Below are positions 35,587 to 46,767 of a stretch of DNA of 64,000 bases, piece after piece. Below the pieces are notes generated by a model. It did no database searches and was not told the origin of the DNA. It saw only the letters and a list, made by a program, of their open reading frames with translations. Positions within the stretch are counted from its first letter, which is position 1. The number at the start of each line of letters is the position of its first letter. The position numbers were made by a program, and so were the translations under genes. The DNA is from Pezizomycotina sp. ARF18 (taxonomy: Eukaryota; Ascomycota). The DNA is taken from contig AZLU01000004.1 in the NCBI GenBank assembly GCA_002224055.1, positions 115,553 to 179,552 on the forward strand, given 5' to 3'.

Positions 35587-36059
35587 ATGACCAAACAGGA
35601 ATACGTTCAATCTCCGGAGCACGCGTTCACTACACTACAGCAACCCAATGGCCAGCAATACATGCAGGAGCAACCAAGACAGTTCCAAAATGCGACTACA
35701 CTCAACGCACTCAGCAGGGCGCCGGCGCCGGTCGATTGCCCTTCATGCGGGGAACGGGCTGTGACGGAAGTAGAATATAAAACCGGCTCCAGCACTCAGT
35801 ATGTTTTGTTTCTTCTCATCTATTTTTTTTTTTTTTCCTATGATGCGCCTCCATATTCGCTTTCGTGGCCAGTTTTTGCTAATGTCGCTCCTTTTCTCAC
35901 AGCCTGTGGGCAGCTGGCCTCTGCTTTTGCCTTGGCCTCGGGTGTATACCGTACCTGATTAAGTCTTTGAAGGACGTTGTCCACAAGTGCGGGAACTGCG
36001 GCACAACGCTGGCAACCTGGCATCGTAGCGGAGGCACTGAAGTCCATCGGTTTCACTAA
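35587..36059 (+). CDS. LITAF-domain protein, one intron, intact
   Basis: Two exons, 35587-35798 and 35903-36059, give 122 residues. The intron (donor GTATGT, acceptor CTCACAG) contains a T15 run. The N-terminus is Gln/Pro-rich (QPNGQQYMQEQPRQFQN). The LITAF domain has a first CxxC (VDCPSCGERAV), a hydrophobic membrane-inserting stretch (WAAGLCFCLGLGCIPYLI) and a second CxxC preceded by His (VHKCGNCGTTLATW). In the family, the two Cys pairs bind one zinc ion and the hydrophobic helix sits in the cytosolic face of endosomal or plasma membranes, where members act in trafficking. This is one of the few multi-exon genes here with no frame damage. Splicing changes the codon at the junction to His (CA|C), as the frame requires. 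Confidence 0.88.
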
Positions 36060-37266
36060 GTGAGAGTCTTCACACTTTTGTAATACTATGCAGTCTTTGG
36101 TTCTGGCAGTTTTTGTAATATGGAGTCCACTATTGAGTTAGGGATTGGGATTTCTTTGTATTATGGAGTGTTTGGTTTCTGGAATTTTTTCTATATTTTT
36201 CACTATTATTCCTTCCGAGCGTTTCTTTAAGCGGTACTTTATCTCGACAGATTCATGTATTTCATTTTACTTAAAGAGTTTGAAATTTATTTACCTCAGT
36301 CACATTCTACGTTAATTTATGCAGAATATATAGTAATATCTATGTTAGAGATTGTTTAGAGTCACGGGCTAGAATGAAAGAAGCGATAATATAATCGGCC
36401 ATCTCGTCCAGTACCTGGGACTTGCTAGAGATGAAGGGGTCAATTTATCTAATTTATAATTAGATTTTGGACAGTGTATACATGTATACACCCTTTAACA
36501 AGTGACTGCACTTTTTTATTCTCTAATATTCCTATTCTAATGCCGAGTCATATATCTCCCTTTTCCCCCTACCTTTAATTCTCGGTGGCCCTACTATCAA
36601 TTATTCAAATTTGCTTTCGGTTCGAATTTACAGCTTCTCTCTTTCCCAACTTCAATATTTTTAAGATGACAAAATTCTCTATGGAGTCATTTAGGGGGCC
36701 CTTGTCTGCTGCTTTTTCAAATCATATATCGTATAACACCTAACCCTAAGGCATTATCTCCTTCAGAGTATATTAAATCTCTGGCGCCGAAGCTGTAGCC
36801 AGTTCATTATCTTATCATTTATTGAATTTAGATACTAGGAGATTACATCTGAAGTCGCTTCTTCAAGTAAAGACGTACTACGAGTATACGCCCTAAGGTA
36901 CCCAATATTCGGTATAATCAATTAAAAAAAAAAAAAAAAAACACGTTCGAGATCACTTTCGGCTGTTGGCTCCGAAAAGTCGATCCCAAGACTTTTTGTA
37001 TGCTGGTTTCGTCATTCTTATCGCGACTGGGTCTTGCTTTTTCTTTTTTCTATTATTTTTTGGTTCCCACGCGACGAAGCCCCAAAAAAAAAAATTTATA
37101 AAACATCCAACCCCCGCTTTCCATCCTAGCAATCTTCACTACATGCACTAGGTAATTTCTTCTGTGCAACTATCATCGTCGGATTTCGGACGGTGATTGT
37201 CCAGTTACCGCTTCCACAGTTCACAATAACTGCTGTCTTTAATAAGCCCTGCAAGGTTCAGCAATC
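36060..37266. other. Intergenic region
   Basis: AT-rich. Contains an A17 run at about 36925-36941 and no recognisable gene. A short frame at 36966-37151 is rich in phenylalanine from T runs and is probably 5' UTR or promoter of the channel gene. Confidence 0.5.
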
Positions 37267-39656
37267 ATGGTGGACTTTCGGAGGCTCTTCGGCAGTGACC
37301 GCCGGGATCGTAGTCAGGAAATCCGCCGACGTCTCCTGGCGCATCACGCAAATGACGACTTTCCCACCGGCATCGTATGTCCATGCTTCACGTGCACCAT
37401 CAATGATGAGAGTTTCAACTGACAATTCCATCCTTGCAGGATCCGAAGCGTGTAACGCATGTTGCGATGCGTCTGAAATACCTGGTCGAGCAGGTTATTC
37501 CTTGCGAACTGAAAGAGAGCCAGATTACCCGCCCACATTCTCGGTAATTACGCCGAAGGTCATCGAATTGGCCAGGAATGCCGGCGAGCATGAGGACAGG
37601 GCGTGCGTTGTATATTGCTTGCTCGTTTGCATGCGCTGGGTATGTTTTCTCATGATTTTAAATCATTTCACTGTACTCCAATCGCTCGGTGGATGCTAAT
37701 TCGCGAATCTAGTTCAAACGCCAAGCTTTGTACGTCATCGCAGAAAAAAGCTATTCATCCAATGTCGCAGTTTTCCTAACTTCCAAATAACAGAAAGGAG
37801 CTCTACGATGCGGACCTCGACTTGCTCCGAGCAGAGGCATGCCAAGTGATTGCGAAGCATATGTAAGTTGTCATCTTAAAGCCCTTACTTGTTGAAGATT
37901 GAGCTAACTTTTCGTGCAGAATTGAAGAGACCGAGGACCAGGAATATCTGTTTCAAGAGGTGCTCAACGCTTTTGATGTCGAGAGCTTTGGTCAAAATAC
38001 CGAATTCTAACCTCCTTTGTAGGTCTTGGTTAAACGATATCGACATTTGCAAAATGGAGAAGAAACTATGCCAACAAGCGGTACGAGCTTTCTCAACCAT
38101 GAAACCTGGTGGTAGTGAAACTAATTCTCTTTTAGTCATCGAACGATGTGTCGACCTACACGCTGTCAGGGTTATCGGCTCTTCCGGTTATCAAAAGGTA
38201 ACGCACTGCTCTATCATTCACACTTTGCCGGAAAACAACTATACTAATGTTCGTCTTCAGTGCATAAAGTATCTTTGGAAGGGATGGATGACCAGGATGA
38301 CAAAGATCCCTCCCAATTCGTATTTACAAGCATATCGCAAACACGGACTACTGGGCCCACTGCCATCCAGATCGGATGAGGGCGCCGGTTTACCAGAACA
38401 GCTTCCAGATCCTGATAACGTTCATCTACCTAGTCCTCTACACCATCGCTATCAATACGGTCAACCCGGATGCTGATATCGATATCATCGAAGGTATCTT
38501 ATACGTTTTCACGCTGGGCTTCATTCTGGACGAGGCGGCCAAGTTTTGGAAGGTTGGGAGCTATTATTTGGGATTCTGGAACGTCTTTAACGTAGGTACT
38601 CCACATAATCTCCATCACATCTTGTACTAACAGATGGTAGTGTACACTCTACTCTCTCCTTGTCGTCTCCTTCGGCGTCCGCTGTGCAGCGCTCTCCAAG
38701 GAAGCCGGCTCCGAAGACCGCCAGGAGCTCAACATCCTCAGCTACAACTTCTTCGCCTTCGTCGCTCCGATGTTCTGGTGCCGGGTCCTGCTATACCTCG
38801 ATTCCTTCCGTACTTTCGGCGCCATGCTCGTGATCCTCAAGCAAATGATGGCAGAAAGTTTCATGTTCTTTTTGCTTCTCGGTTTCGTCGTTATCGGCTT
38901 TCTGCAAGCGTTCATAGGAATGGACCAAACCGATTCCCGAAAGACGCCGCCGGTAACGCAATTCATCCTGCAAGCAATGGTGAACGCAGTTTTGCAATCT
39001 CCCGACTTTGAAGGGTTCGATAAATTCTCACCGCCGTTCGGGATTACTCTTTAACTACATCTTTACCTTTGTTATTATGATTCTCCTGCTTAATATCCTT
39101 ATCGCGCTGTTTAATTCTGCGTATGAGGATATCACCGGGAATGCGATCGATGAGTACATGGCGCTCTTCGCGCAGAAGACGATGCAATTCGTCCGCGCGC
39201 CCGACGAGAACGTTTTCTTACCGCCGTTCACCTCATCGAGGTATTCTGCCTGAGTCTTCCATTCGAGTGGTGGATGGACCGGAAGCGGTACGCGAGTATA
39301 AACGATTACGTCATGGGCGTCGTGTATAGTCCGTTCTTGATATTAGTCGCCTGGTACGACAGAGGAGCGCGAGGCACGTCAAGCGGAACCGTGCGAGCGG
39401 ACAGGAGGACGACGATGAGAGGGATGAGTGGGAGGAACTCGACGAAACACCGGACTTTAGGAGAACTGATTGGGTTGAGAAGGTGGACAGGGCGAAGCCG
39501 AACGTCGAAGAGGACTTTGATATTCAAGAAATCAGGAAGTTGAGGATCGAACTCGAAGACCTCAAGAAAATACTGAAGAAGGACGACCTCGACGATGGCA
39601 AGAAGCCGGATGGAGATGAGGGTGACACCGCTGCTCCGGATGTTGGTGACGACTAG
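37267..39656 (+). CDS. YVC1/TRPY-type vacuolar cation channel
   Basis: Fungal TRPY channels release calcium from the vacuole. The ATG at 37267 opens MVDFRRLFGSDRRDRSQEIR. Intron 1 is 37375-37439 (GTATGT...TTGCAG), and exon 2 resumes as DPKRVTHVAMRLKYLVEQVI. Further GT-AG introns are seen near 37640-37710, 37863-37919 and 37966-38023. Membrane segments include FIYLVLYTIAINTV (38415), ILYVFTLGFILDEAAKFW (38494), FWCRVLLYLDSF (38772) and FFLLLGFVVIGFLQAFIG (38869). The pore region reads FEGFDKFSPPFG, and the S6 helix is FTFVIMILLLNILIALFNSA (39061-39120). The C-terminus is a charged coiled coil (IQEIRKLRIELEDLKKILKK) and an acidic end (KKPDGDEGDTAAPDVGDD). Several one-base shifts occur, for example near 37540, 38330-38370, 38690, 39040 and 39240-39360. 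The yeast homologue has about 675 residues; the span here fits. Confidence 0.87.
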
Positions 39657-40127
39657 GAGTTGGTCGAATACTCCGGGCGGAAGAGTATAACGTGGGTCTC
39701 TGAGAGACGGGGGCTTTATTTTACGATAACGATACCAATTTGCTACCATTATTGTATTCTGCTATTTTTTAACGTTTTGTACAATCTTGTACAGTTACTT
39801 TGGCTTCGCTGTCTTGGTTTTTCGCAATATGCGTTTTCATGGCAACGCAAGCTCTTATTGTTTCGTTTTGAACCTCTGTTCTTATAGCAGAATAACATAT
39901 CCGCATAACATAGGCGGTCTGGTATATGTATACCCTAGTTCCTTCTACACAAATCTGTAATTAAAAGACTGAAGAATGCGTATAAATCGATAGTGTAAAA
40001 ACTAAAGCTCTTGTTGCACTATAATTTACAATGGGCTTCATGTCTTCCCGCTTGTTCCTTCTCATCATCTTCTTTCTCACCGAGCTTCACGGAAGCCATA
40101 ACCTCGTGCAGAGCACGGCAGTCCTGT
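39657..40127. other. Convergent intergenic region
   Basis: The 3' regions of the channel gene (+) and MET8 (-) face each other here. No other feature was seen. Confidence 0.5.
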
Positions 40128-41064
40128 CTACTCGCGACCTTCCCTTGCGCGAACCTCGTAGAAGTACATCCATGTCCTTTTCAGTCATTTCACACAGGTC
40201 GTCCAGCGACACGTATAGACCTTCGACATCCTATAATCAGAATCAACATCAGCGATATGCCCTCACCTGTTGGAAAAAAAAAAAAAAAAAAAAAAAACAT
40301 ACCATCCCATCCTCTTCCCTCCCTCCTCCTGCCCCCCGCCATCTCCCTCAACTTCCTCCTCAAAATCCCACTCTCAATCGCCGCCCCGTATTATCCGGCA
40401 ACGCACCCGCGATCCTCTTCCGTATAATACTCGCGAGCCTCGGCCCGTTTCCGTTCGTGCTAACCATAATCTGCAGCGGTCCATCCTATGTACGCTCCCG
40501 AAGTAAAAGTCGCACTCCGGCGGCACGTCCGCTACGTTCACCGGTATGCGCTTCTCGTGCATAACTTGTATATCGACGAGGATCGGCGGGGTCGTCTACC
40601 GCTGTTAATACGAGGGTTGGTGGAGGGTGGTGTCCAGGTCGGAAGGAGGAATGTGCGGTCGACGTGCGTTATGCGCGAGGGGAAGGTGGAGATGCGGTGG
40701 AGGGTTTCGGCGGAGCAGCCTGAAGTGGGGATATTAGCGTTATTAGGGCGTCTGCGAGAGCAGGTGGTGGAGGCGGGAGGCGGCGACCTGGGAGCTTGAA
40801 GGGGAGGTTAGCTATGGATGATCGCTGCTGCAAGTCGCTAGTTTGTGTTAGACTTATTTCTGCAGTTGCTAGCTTGTACATCGAGCTGATTCTGCAGCTG
40901 CTAGCTCGTTGTGCGGTAGCTAACGATAAATGAAAGGTGAGCTGAGACATACGTTACCGCCGCCGACCAGGAGACGTTCCTATCCTTGACCTGCCAGGCC
41001 AGGATCAAGCTGCCGCCAGGCTGTACTGGCGGAAACTGCTGCGCTTCTTCTCCCTCTCCGCCAT
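40128..41064 (-). CDS. MET8: Siroheme synthase MET8 (precorrin-2 dehydrogenase/ferrochelatase)
   Basis: MET8 oxidises precorrin-2 and inserts iron to make siroheme, the cofactor of sulfite and nitrite reductases. Minus strand from ATG 41064: a segment GGSLILAWQVKDRNV leads to the nucleotide-binding turn LLVGGGN, an intron (donor GTATGT at about 40954, acceptor CCCAG near 40787), then VAASRLHHLL and ADALITLISP. Later blocks are diagnostic: ITHVDRTFL, VLTAVDDPA, HEKRIPVNVADVPPECDFYF with GSVHR (40560-40470) and DGPLQIMVSTNGNGPRLAS. The C-terminal part LYVSLDDLCEMTEKDMDVLL follows a second intron containing a T24 run (sense) and CCAACAG. The end is TAG near 40128. One-base shifts occur near 40990, 40755, 40605 and 40470. 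The family has about 270-300 residues, in line with this span. Confidence 0.88.
40274..40297. repeat. A24 tract (sense T24) in MET8 intron
   Basis: Reads T24 in the MET8 direction, followed by CCAACAG, a good 3' splice site. It is the clearest case of a long poly-T tract serving as the pyrimidine tract of an intron here. Confidence 0.8.
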
Positions 41065-41584
41065 GTCGTACTAAAGAGGTAATCGAAAAGAGAAATTAAA
41101 CAAGTGTCGCGATCGCAAAGCAAAAGGCCTTCTTTGCTTAGAAGGTACCTCCTGTTATTGCTGATCCGTGAAATTCGTGAATGATTTAGGAAGGATGTAG
41201 CGGGTGACCGTTGCGAGACAGTTAGTGAATCTAAGTCAAGGTATTTTAAACGAGACAGTTAGTAAAAATTAATTTGTATGAGGCCTCTAACACGAGGCCC
41301 CCAAAAAAAAAAAAAAGCATAAAAGTGCTAAGTGGCGTGTGAAGGGAAGGCGGCCAATTTTCCTTGCAATTTTTGTCAGGAACAGGAAAAGCCTTGGTCC
41401 GTTTCTAAACTCCTCTCTCTCCCTTTGTTATTATTCACTCAACTCCTCTTCCTTCTCCTTCTCCCCCCTTTTCTTCGTCATCTTCAATCGTTGACCACCA
41501 GAATCGTCAGCCATACTATCTGCGAGGACTTTATTTCCATCTCTTTCCAGCTACCTGTCCTCGCAGCTCGGCACACATTCCACG
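41065..41584. promoter_or_regulatory. Shared divergent promoter region MET8/VAC1
   Basis: About 520 bp separate the divergent starts. The region contains an A13 run near 41303-41315 and a long pyrimidine-rich stretch (about 41405-41480, sense for VAC1). I see no defined TATA element. Confidence 0.5.
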
Positions 41585-43845
41585 ATGAACCGCAGCCCGG
41601 CACGGGGCAGCTCCGGCAGTCCCGCCCAGAGACCTGGTGGTAGAGTTCTGGGAGCACCGATCCCTCCGAGAATATTATCGCCCGCCTACCCTCACGGTCG
41701 CAGATACTCGCCTCGCCTTCGGAAAGCTGGTATCTCTAGCCTCGCAGAACTCTTTTTCGTTCGACACCGGTAACGATGGGGGATTTAGGGCCCAGCTAAG
41801 CCGGGATCCACCGGTTGAGCCCGAGAGGATGACGTGCCGATATGCGAGGAGGATATGGTCACGCTGCTACAACTAAACAGGTCCGAACACAAATTTACTG
41901 TCTGAATGTTGTTTGAGGAGAATTTACAGCTGATTGGCTGAATTATTTTTAGGCATCTGGACGACGCACACCGAGAGGTCGAGGAGGTAGAAAAGGATGA
42001 TATACAATCCTGGTTTAAGAAACGGATGATGAAGGCGAAGCAATTTCAGCCCGTCGCGGCGCTGCAGAAGCTGAAAGGGCTGGACGTATTCGAATCGAAC
42101 GAGCCCGTTTACGCTCCCCAACCGACGACATACTCGAACGGATCGACACCAGCACCGACACCGCCGCCGAGAGAACGGGATCCGGACGAGATCGTGACGA
42201 AGAAGCATTGGCAAAGAATACCGGGAGGGATTTTTGTTCGGATCCAGCGTGCGGGAAACCGCTGGGACGTACAACGGGAACGTTAATTGTACAGTTTGAA
42301 GATTGGCAATCAAGATTAAGGCTGTGAGGGAATTCTTGCTGATTTAGAGGTATTTACAGGCAGAAAATGCGGTCGGCTATTCTGTGAGGAGCACACAATG
42401 TACCAGATCAAGCTGTCGAGGTCGGCGCAGCACGAGCCCGTTCGGGGAGTTTGGTGCAGGGTTTGCGAGACATGCTACAGTTCCCGTGAAGGTTATCTAG
42501 ACCATAGAGGTACTCTATACCGCCCTTGTCGACTGCGGCTAGTTGCTGATTTATTTAGGCTTCACACGGGACCACTTTGACGAGTTCGCCCAGCTCCGCC
42601 GAAAAAAGATCGACCGACAGCACCTCGAAACGACCCGACTCGAAAAGCGGCTGACACGGCTAACGCAGATATTGACCGATCCGTCCGCCGCAGAAACCGT
42701 AATCGCAAAGTCGAACGGATCGTCGTTATGGCCGGTCACATTGAAGAATCAGCGGAAGGTCCTAGAACAATCGTAGTATCGTGGGAGGACGACGCAACGG
42801 TCGCAACATGTCCGTTTTGCAAGCAAACTTTCACGAACTTTTCGCTACGGAAGCATCACTGCAGATTGTGCGGGAGGGTGGTGTGCGGAGATACGCGGAC
42901 GGGATGCTCGAAGAGTGGGACTGAATGTCTCCACGACCAGCGCACTGACGGAGAAGGAAGTTAGCGAGCATAGCCTTGACGTGCGGATATGCCGAGACTG
43001 CAATTCGGTGGTTTTCAGCAAGAGAGATTTTGCGAAGGAAGTTGCGGCGCGTCCACCGGTTGTGCGGTCTTACGACGTGAGTTGCGGCCTCAAAAATTCT
43101 AACTTTGAAGGCTGCGGTTCTGATATTTATTCTCAATCTTTAGGCTTTGATACAGTTCGAGAAAGGCATACGGTCCATTCTTCCGCGGTTCCAGAAGCTC
43201 TTACAAATTTTACAGTACGATCAGCCCCCTTGACTTTTATTACGGTTTCGCCTGATACTTACAAAGTCCCTCCAGGAACCCGGACGCGACGCCCACACCA
43301 CAGCAGCTAGCTGAGGCCGCTAAGACGCGCAAGAAGCTCCTCGACTCCTTTACGCAATACGACACCGCCGCAAAACGAATCCTAAACTGCCTACGGACTC
43401 CGCAGCCGAAAAGCAAATGCAAAAAGCAATATACCAAATGTCCGTAGATTTCTTACACACCCACATGCTGCCGCTAAAATCGCTACCGAAGCTGCTTAAG
43501 AAGCGGCGACCGCCGATGCTCAACGGCGCCGACTCGCCGACGGGAGCAGAAGCAGCAACATCGCGCGCACCCGACGACGAGGAGCATGCTGTCGAGCATG
43601 GATGACGGGACTAGCAGCGTGGCGAGTAGCATGACGGAGGTCGACCTCGAGGAGAAGGCGCTGAAGGAGCAGCTGGCCGTGCTGCAGGAGCAGAAGTTCT
43701 TCGTGGGCGAGATGATCGCGAGCGCGAAGGTTGAAGACGGTTCGATGAGGTCGGCACGCTGGCGCAGAGCTCGCAGGACCTAGATAATGAGATTACAAAG
43801 GTGGAGGCGGATCTGAGGGCGTTTGAGATACGTAATGGGATGTGA
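41585..43845 (+). CDS. VAC1/PEP7-type FYVE protein (Rab5 effector)
   Basis: Proteins of this family bind PI3P on endosomes through FYVE fingers and link Rab5-type GTPases and SNARE-associated proteins in vacuolar sorting. The N-terminus (MNRSPARGSSGSPA, then GGRVLGAP) is low complexity. A C2H2 finger follows, PIC-EEDMVTLLQLNR, split by an intron at 41881-41952 and resuming as HLDDAH. Next come IQSWFKKRMMKAKQFQPV and a first, atypical FYVE-like finger with SDPACGKPLG, RKCGRLFCEEH and WCRVCETCY. The second FYVE has TCPFCKQTF, LRKHHCRLCGRVVCG and ICRDCNSVVF, so the R(K)HHCR signature is present. The C-terminal part has LHTHMLPLKSLPKLLKKRR and coiled coils (LEEKALKEQLAVLQEQKFFV; LDNEITKVEADLRAFEIRNG), ending in TGA 43843-43845. 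The first C of the C2H2 finger is recovered if one C is restored in a CCC run near 41836. Other shifts occur near 41640, 42235, 42900 and 43600-43750. Confidence 0.88.
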
Positions 43846-44811
43846 TAGATTGAAAGAGAGCAAAAAAGCATTGTGGCGTTGTCGTTTTTCACTTTCGTCC
43901 TTTTTTTTTTTTTTTTAGCGAACCGTTTAATACCTAATACCTCTGTTGTTTTCGGCCTTTCGTTTTGCTTTTTGTCGGAGTTTTCTTCTCTTTTCATTAT
44001 GATTATTTAATTGCATTTATAGCTTGTATATAATTCCTCGGGCTCATTTTCCATTCCTTCCATATACCAGACTTTCGTCATTTATATGCATTCGTGTAGA
44101 CATAATCTATACTTGATCTTTTTCTATATACTAAACAGCCATTCGAAAGCGATCCCAATTGGCAATCTTATTATTGATACTACGAAGCATCCGAGAAACA
44201 AGCTTTCTTCCCCCTCAAGGGGACGCGTACGCCCCGCTGCACGTTCCACAGCTCCCTTTGCGTAAACGAATCCTCGCAGGATCCGACAGATTCCAATCCT
44301 GACCTCGCCCAATCAGCTCCGTGCGGTCTCGTGATCAAACTCGTGAAGGACGGCTTGTCGGAGTTTATTTCGCCGATATTTAGCAATGTTTACTAACGAC
44401 TACTAGAGCTTTTGCGAATTCGTAGCGTCTTGAGGCGCAGTGCTGGCAGGGCGGTTAGTTTTGGTTGCACAGCACACGTGCGGACGTATATTTCGCGTAG
44501 TTAATTGCATCGAAAACCAAGAAAAAATAGGTCCAAAAGGCTTTTAAATTATAGCTGCGTTCCAAGACTTTTGAACCAAAATCAAAGACGTCACGATACA
44601 CAAAAGGGAAATATATAAAGAAACTGATTTCAAACTTCAAACTTCAAATATCCAAACTTCCAAACTTCATCAAGTGGCCGCCAATACAGGACCTTGTCTT
44701 CTCGAAGGGACATGTTCAATCAGCGTCGTTAGCTAATTAAAATACTTTTATTTTAACAATTGCGAAGTTTCTTGGTATCACACCTGATCGCTGTACGCCG
44801 CACTCTACACG
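43846..44811. other. Intergenic region
   Basis: Starts with a T16 run (about 43901-43916) just after VAC1. No gene was recognised. Short tandem CAAACTTC repeats lie at about 44630-44668, upstream of the RTA1-like gene. Confidence 0.6.
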
Positions 44812-45911
44812 ATGAGCGCCAACGACACCACAACCGTCCACACCACGTCGGCTACATCGACCCGAACTGGCCGAACCCCAATGGCCCCGGCGACGCGGAC
44901 ATCATCATATACGGGTAAAACAACTCTCTTTCCTCACAACTATCATCTACTAACGCAAAAAAACGACAGCTACGTCCCTCTTTCGCCTCGCCGCAACTGC
45001 AGTGACCCTCTTCTTCGTTTCTACGATCCTCCACATCTTCCAAATCGTCCGCTACAAACCTGGTGGTTCATCCCATGGCCGTCGCAACAACTATGGAAAT
45101 CGTCGGTTATATTTTTAGGTCCCTGAGTGCGAAAGTTGATCCGTATAGGGTTAATTTCTTCGTATTGATGTATTTTTTTATCGTTGTTGCGCCGTACGTT
45201 TACATCTCTCCTTATGCCTGTTTTTTTTTTTTTTTTTTTTCGTGCTAATTTAAGGGTGTGAAGAGTGTTATTTCCGCTAGCATCTACCTGTGCCTATCTA
45301 AGCTACTCGAAGCCATACCGGCCTCGAAAACGCCGTTTAATATCCCAGCAAAGGTGATCCTCGCGATTTTCATCGTGAACGACGTCGTCAGTACGGTCTT
45401 GCAAGTTGCCGTGCGGCGCTCATAGGCGCGAGCGAGAGTAAAGCGAAGAATCCGGATACTGGGAACCATGTACGAAATCCCATCCCGGCGTACGAAATCG
45501 AAAGTGTGTACTAATATAGATGCTACAGATCCTCCTCGGCGGCCTCTCCTACCAGGTCTTCTCGTTCACGGTCTGGCTTTGCTTGTACTTCGTTTACCTC
45601 CTGCAATTCCGCGGGAACGAAAGCGTGGAGATGACGAGGCGGCAGAAGATTTTCAGCGTCGCGTTGCTGGTGGCGGCGTTGGGGGTGTATTTGAGGACGA
45701 TTTTTAGGCTTTGTGAGACGTCGGAAGGGTAAGTTTGCTCCACCTTAAATATCATTTCGGATAGGCTGATAGAAGCTGACAATTCTCTAGCGTATTCGGA
45801 CACCTCCAAGTAACGGAAGGCTTCTTCGCCGGCCTGGAGTTCGCGCCAATCGTAGTAGCGGTCTACACGATGAATATTTGGCATCCTGGTGCTTATATTT
45901 CTAAGCGTTAA
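44812..45911 (+). CDS. RTA1-like seven-TM lipid-translocating exporter family
   Basis: RTA1/RTM1/RSB1-type membrane proteins of fungi have seven membrane helices and are linked to lipid export and resistance to toxic compounds. The ATG at 44812 is followed, after a one-base shift, by GYIDPNWPNPNGPGDADIII and an intron starting GTAAAACA. Helices include AATAVTLFFVSTILHIFQIV, WFIPMAVATTMEIVGYIFR, VNFFVLMYFFIVVAP, ISASIYLCLSKLLEAIP, VILAIFIVNDVVSTVLQ, ILLGGLSYQVFSFTVWLCLY and FFAGLEFAPIVVAVYTMNIW. WHPGAYISKR ends at TAA 45909-45911. Other introns lie near 45195-45255 (with T20 and TGCTAAT before the acceptor), 45470-45530 and 45729-45790 (GTAAGT...CTCTAG). Shifts occur near 44850, 44985 and 45410. 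The order of helices and the aromatic WWF/WF motifs support the family; the substrate is unknown. Confidence 0.85.
45221..45240. repeat. T20 tract in RTA1-like intron
   Basis: Sense-strand T20, then CGTGCTAATTTAAG: the tract lies directly before a branch-site-like TGCTAAT and the 3' splice site. Confidence 0.85.
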
Positions 45912-46107
45912 TAAGCGGTAGCGGATGGTTGAATGTGTTATAACCCTGTTCTATACTCTGATAGATTGCTTTCCATACCTAATGATAACCCGGATAACGC
46001 CGCGATGTATTTAACAATTCTCCCTGGAACTCCTTAAAACTCTAAACAATAATAATATAATATTTCACTTCGTGTGCTCCTCCTTTGTATTCGAATATTC
46101 ACCCTTC

Positions 46108-46767
46108 TCACGAGCCAACCATCTTCTCCACCCGGCTCAGCAGGTCCTTACTCTGCCTCCCCAGCTTTATCTGCCCGTCTTCGTCTTCGCATTTAAATTC
46201 GCCAACCGTCGCTTCTGCGCCTCTCCCGATTCTTCCTCGCTTCCTCCTTCTCAGCCGCTATCCGCTTCCGCTCCTCGCGCGCCGATCGTATCGCTCGCCT
46301 TCTTCCTCTTCAGCCGCATATCGCGACTTCTTACGCCCCGCTTGTCTCCGTCCTCTCCGAGTTTCCGCTGCCGGTCCGGGTGCATACCTCCTTCATCTTT
46401 GAAGTTAACGGCGGCCGGTTTAGACGTTGCGGCTTCTTCGGCGACGGCTTTGGCATATGATTTGCGCAGCTTGGCTTTTTGGATTAGGCTTTGTTTAATT
46501 TTTGTTACTGTGGAGGTGTAGGTTAGTGAGACGTAGATGTTGGTAGTTGAAAGGGTAGAGAAGGAGTTACGCACCTTTGCGCCGGTATGTGCCATCGGGT
46601 AGATTCGCGGGCCCGACAGAGAAGCCCTTGGACTTTTTCTCTCTTTTGAGTCTTTCGTTGGCGGTTTTGAGGGCATTGTTGAAATCTTCGTTCGCGTTGT
46701 GACAAGTATGAAAAGGGTTGGAAAAGTTGAGATGGGTTGAGCACGCACGCACGGCAGAAAATTTCAT
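46108..46767 (-). CDS. FYV7: rRNA-processing protein FYV7-like
   Basis: FYV7 acts in 18S rRNA maturation in the nucleolus. Exon 1 on the minus strand contains KSKGFSVGPANLPDGTYRRK, the hallmark N-terminal motif. An intron at 46575-46508 (GTGCGT...CCACAG, 68 nt) joins it to VTKIKQSLIQKAKLRKSYAK. MHPDRQRKLGED follows, then a long basic-acidic helix (ERKRIAAEKEEARKNRE), and the C-terminal hallmark GQIKLGRQSKDLLSRVEKMV before TGA at 46108-46110. The start is uncertain: ATG 46767 is in frame, but its first 25 residues (MKFSAVRACSTHLNF) are not family-like, so an upstream intron or a shift is possible. Frame breaks near 46290, 46215 and 46155 are needed to keep the C-terminal half in register. It is convergent with the RTA1-like gene, with 196 bp between the stops. 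Confidence 0.82.

Noticed and set aside
35799-35958. Continuation of the LITAF frame past 35798
   Set aside because: It reads into the intron's T run; splicing to 35903 restores the second CxxC of the domain.
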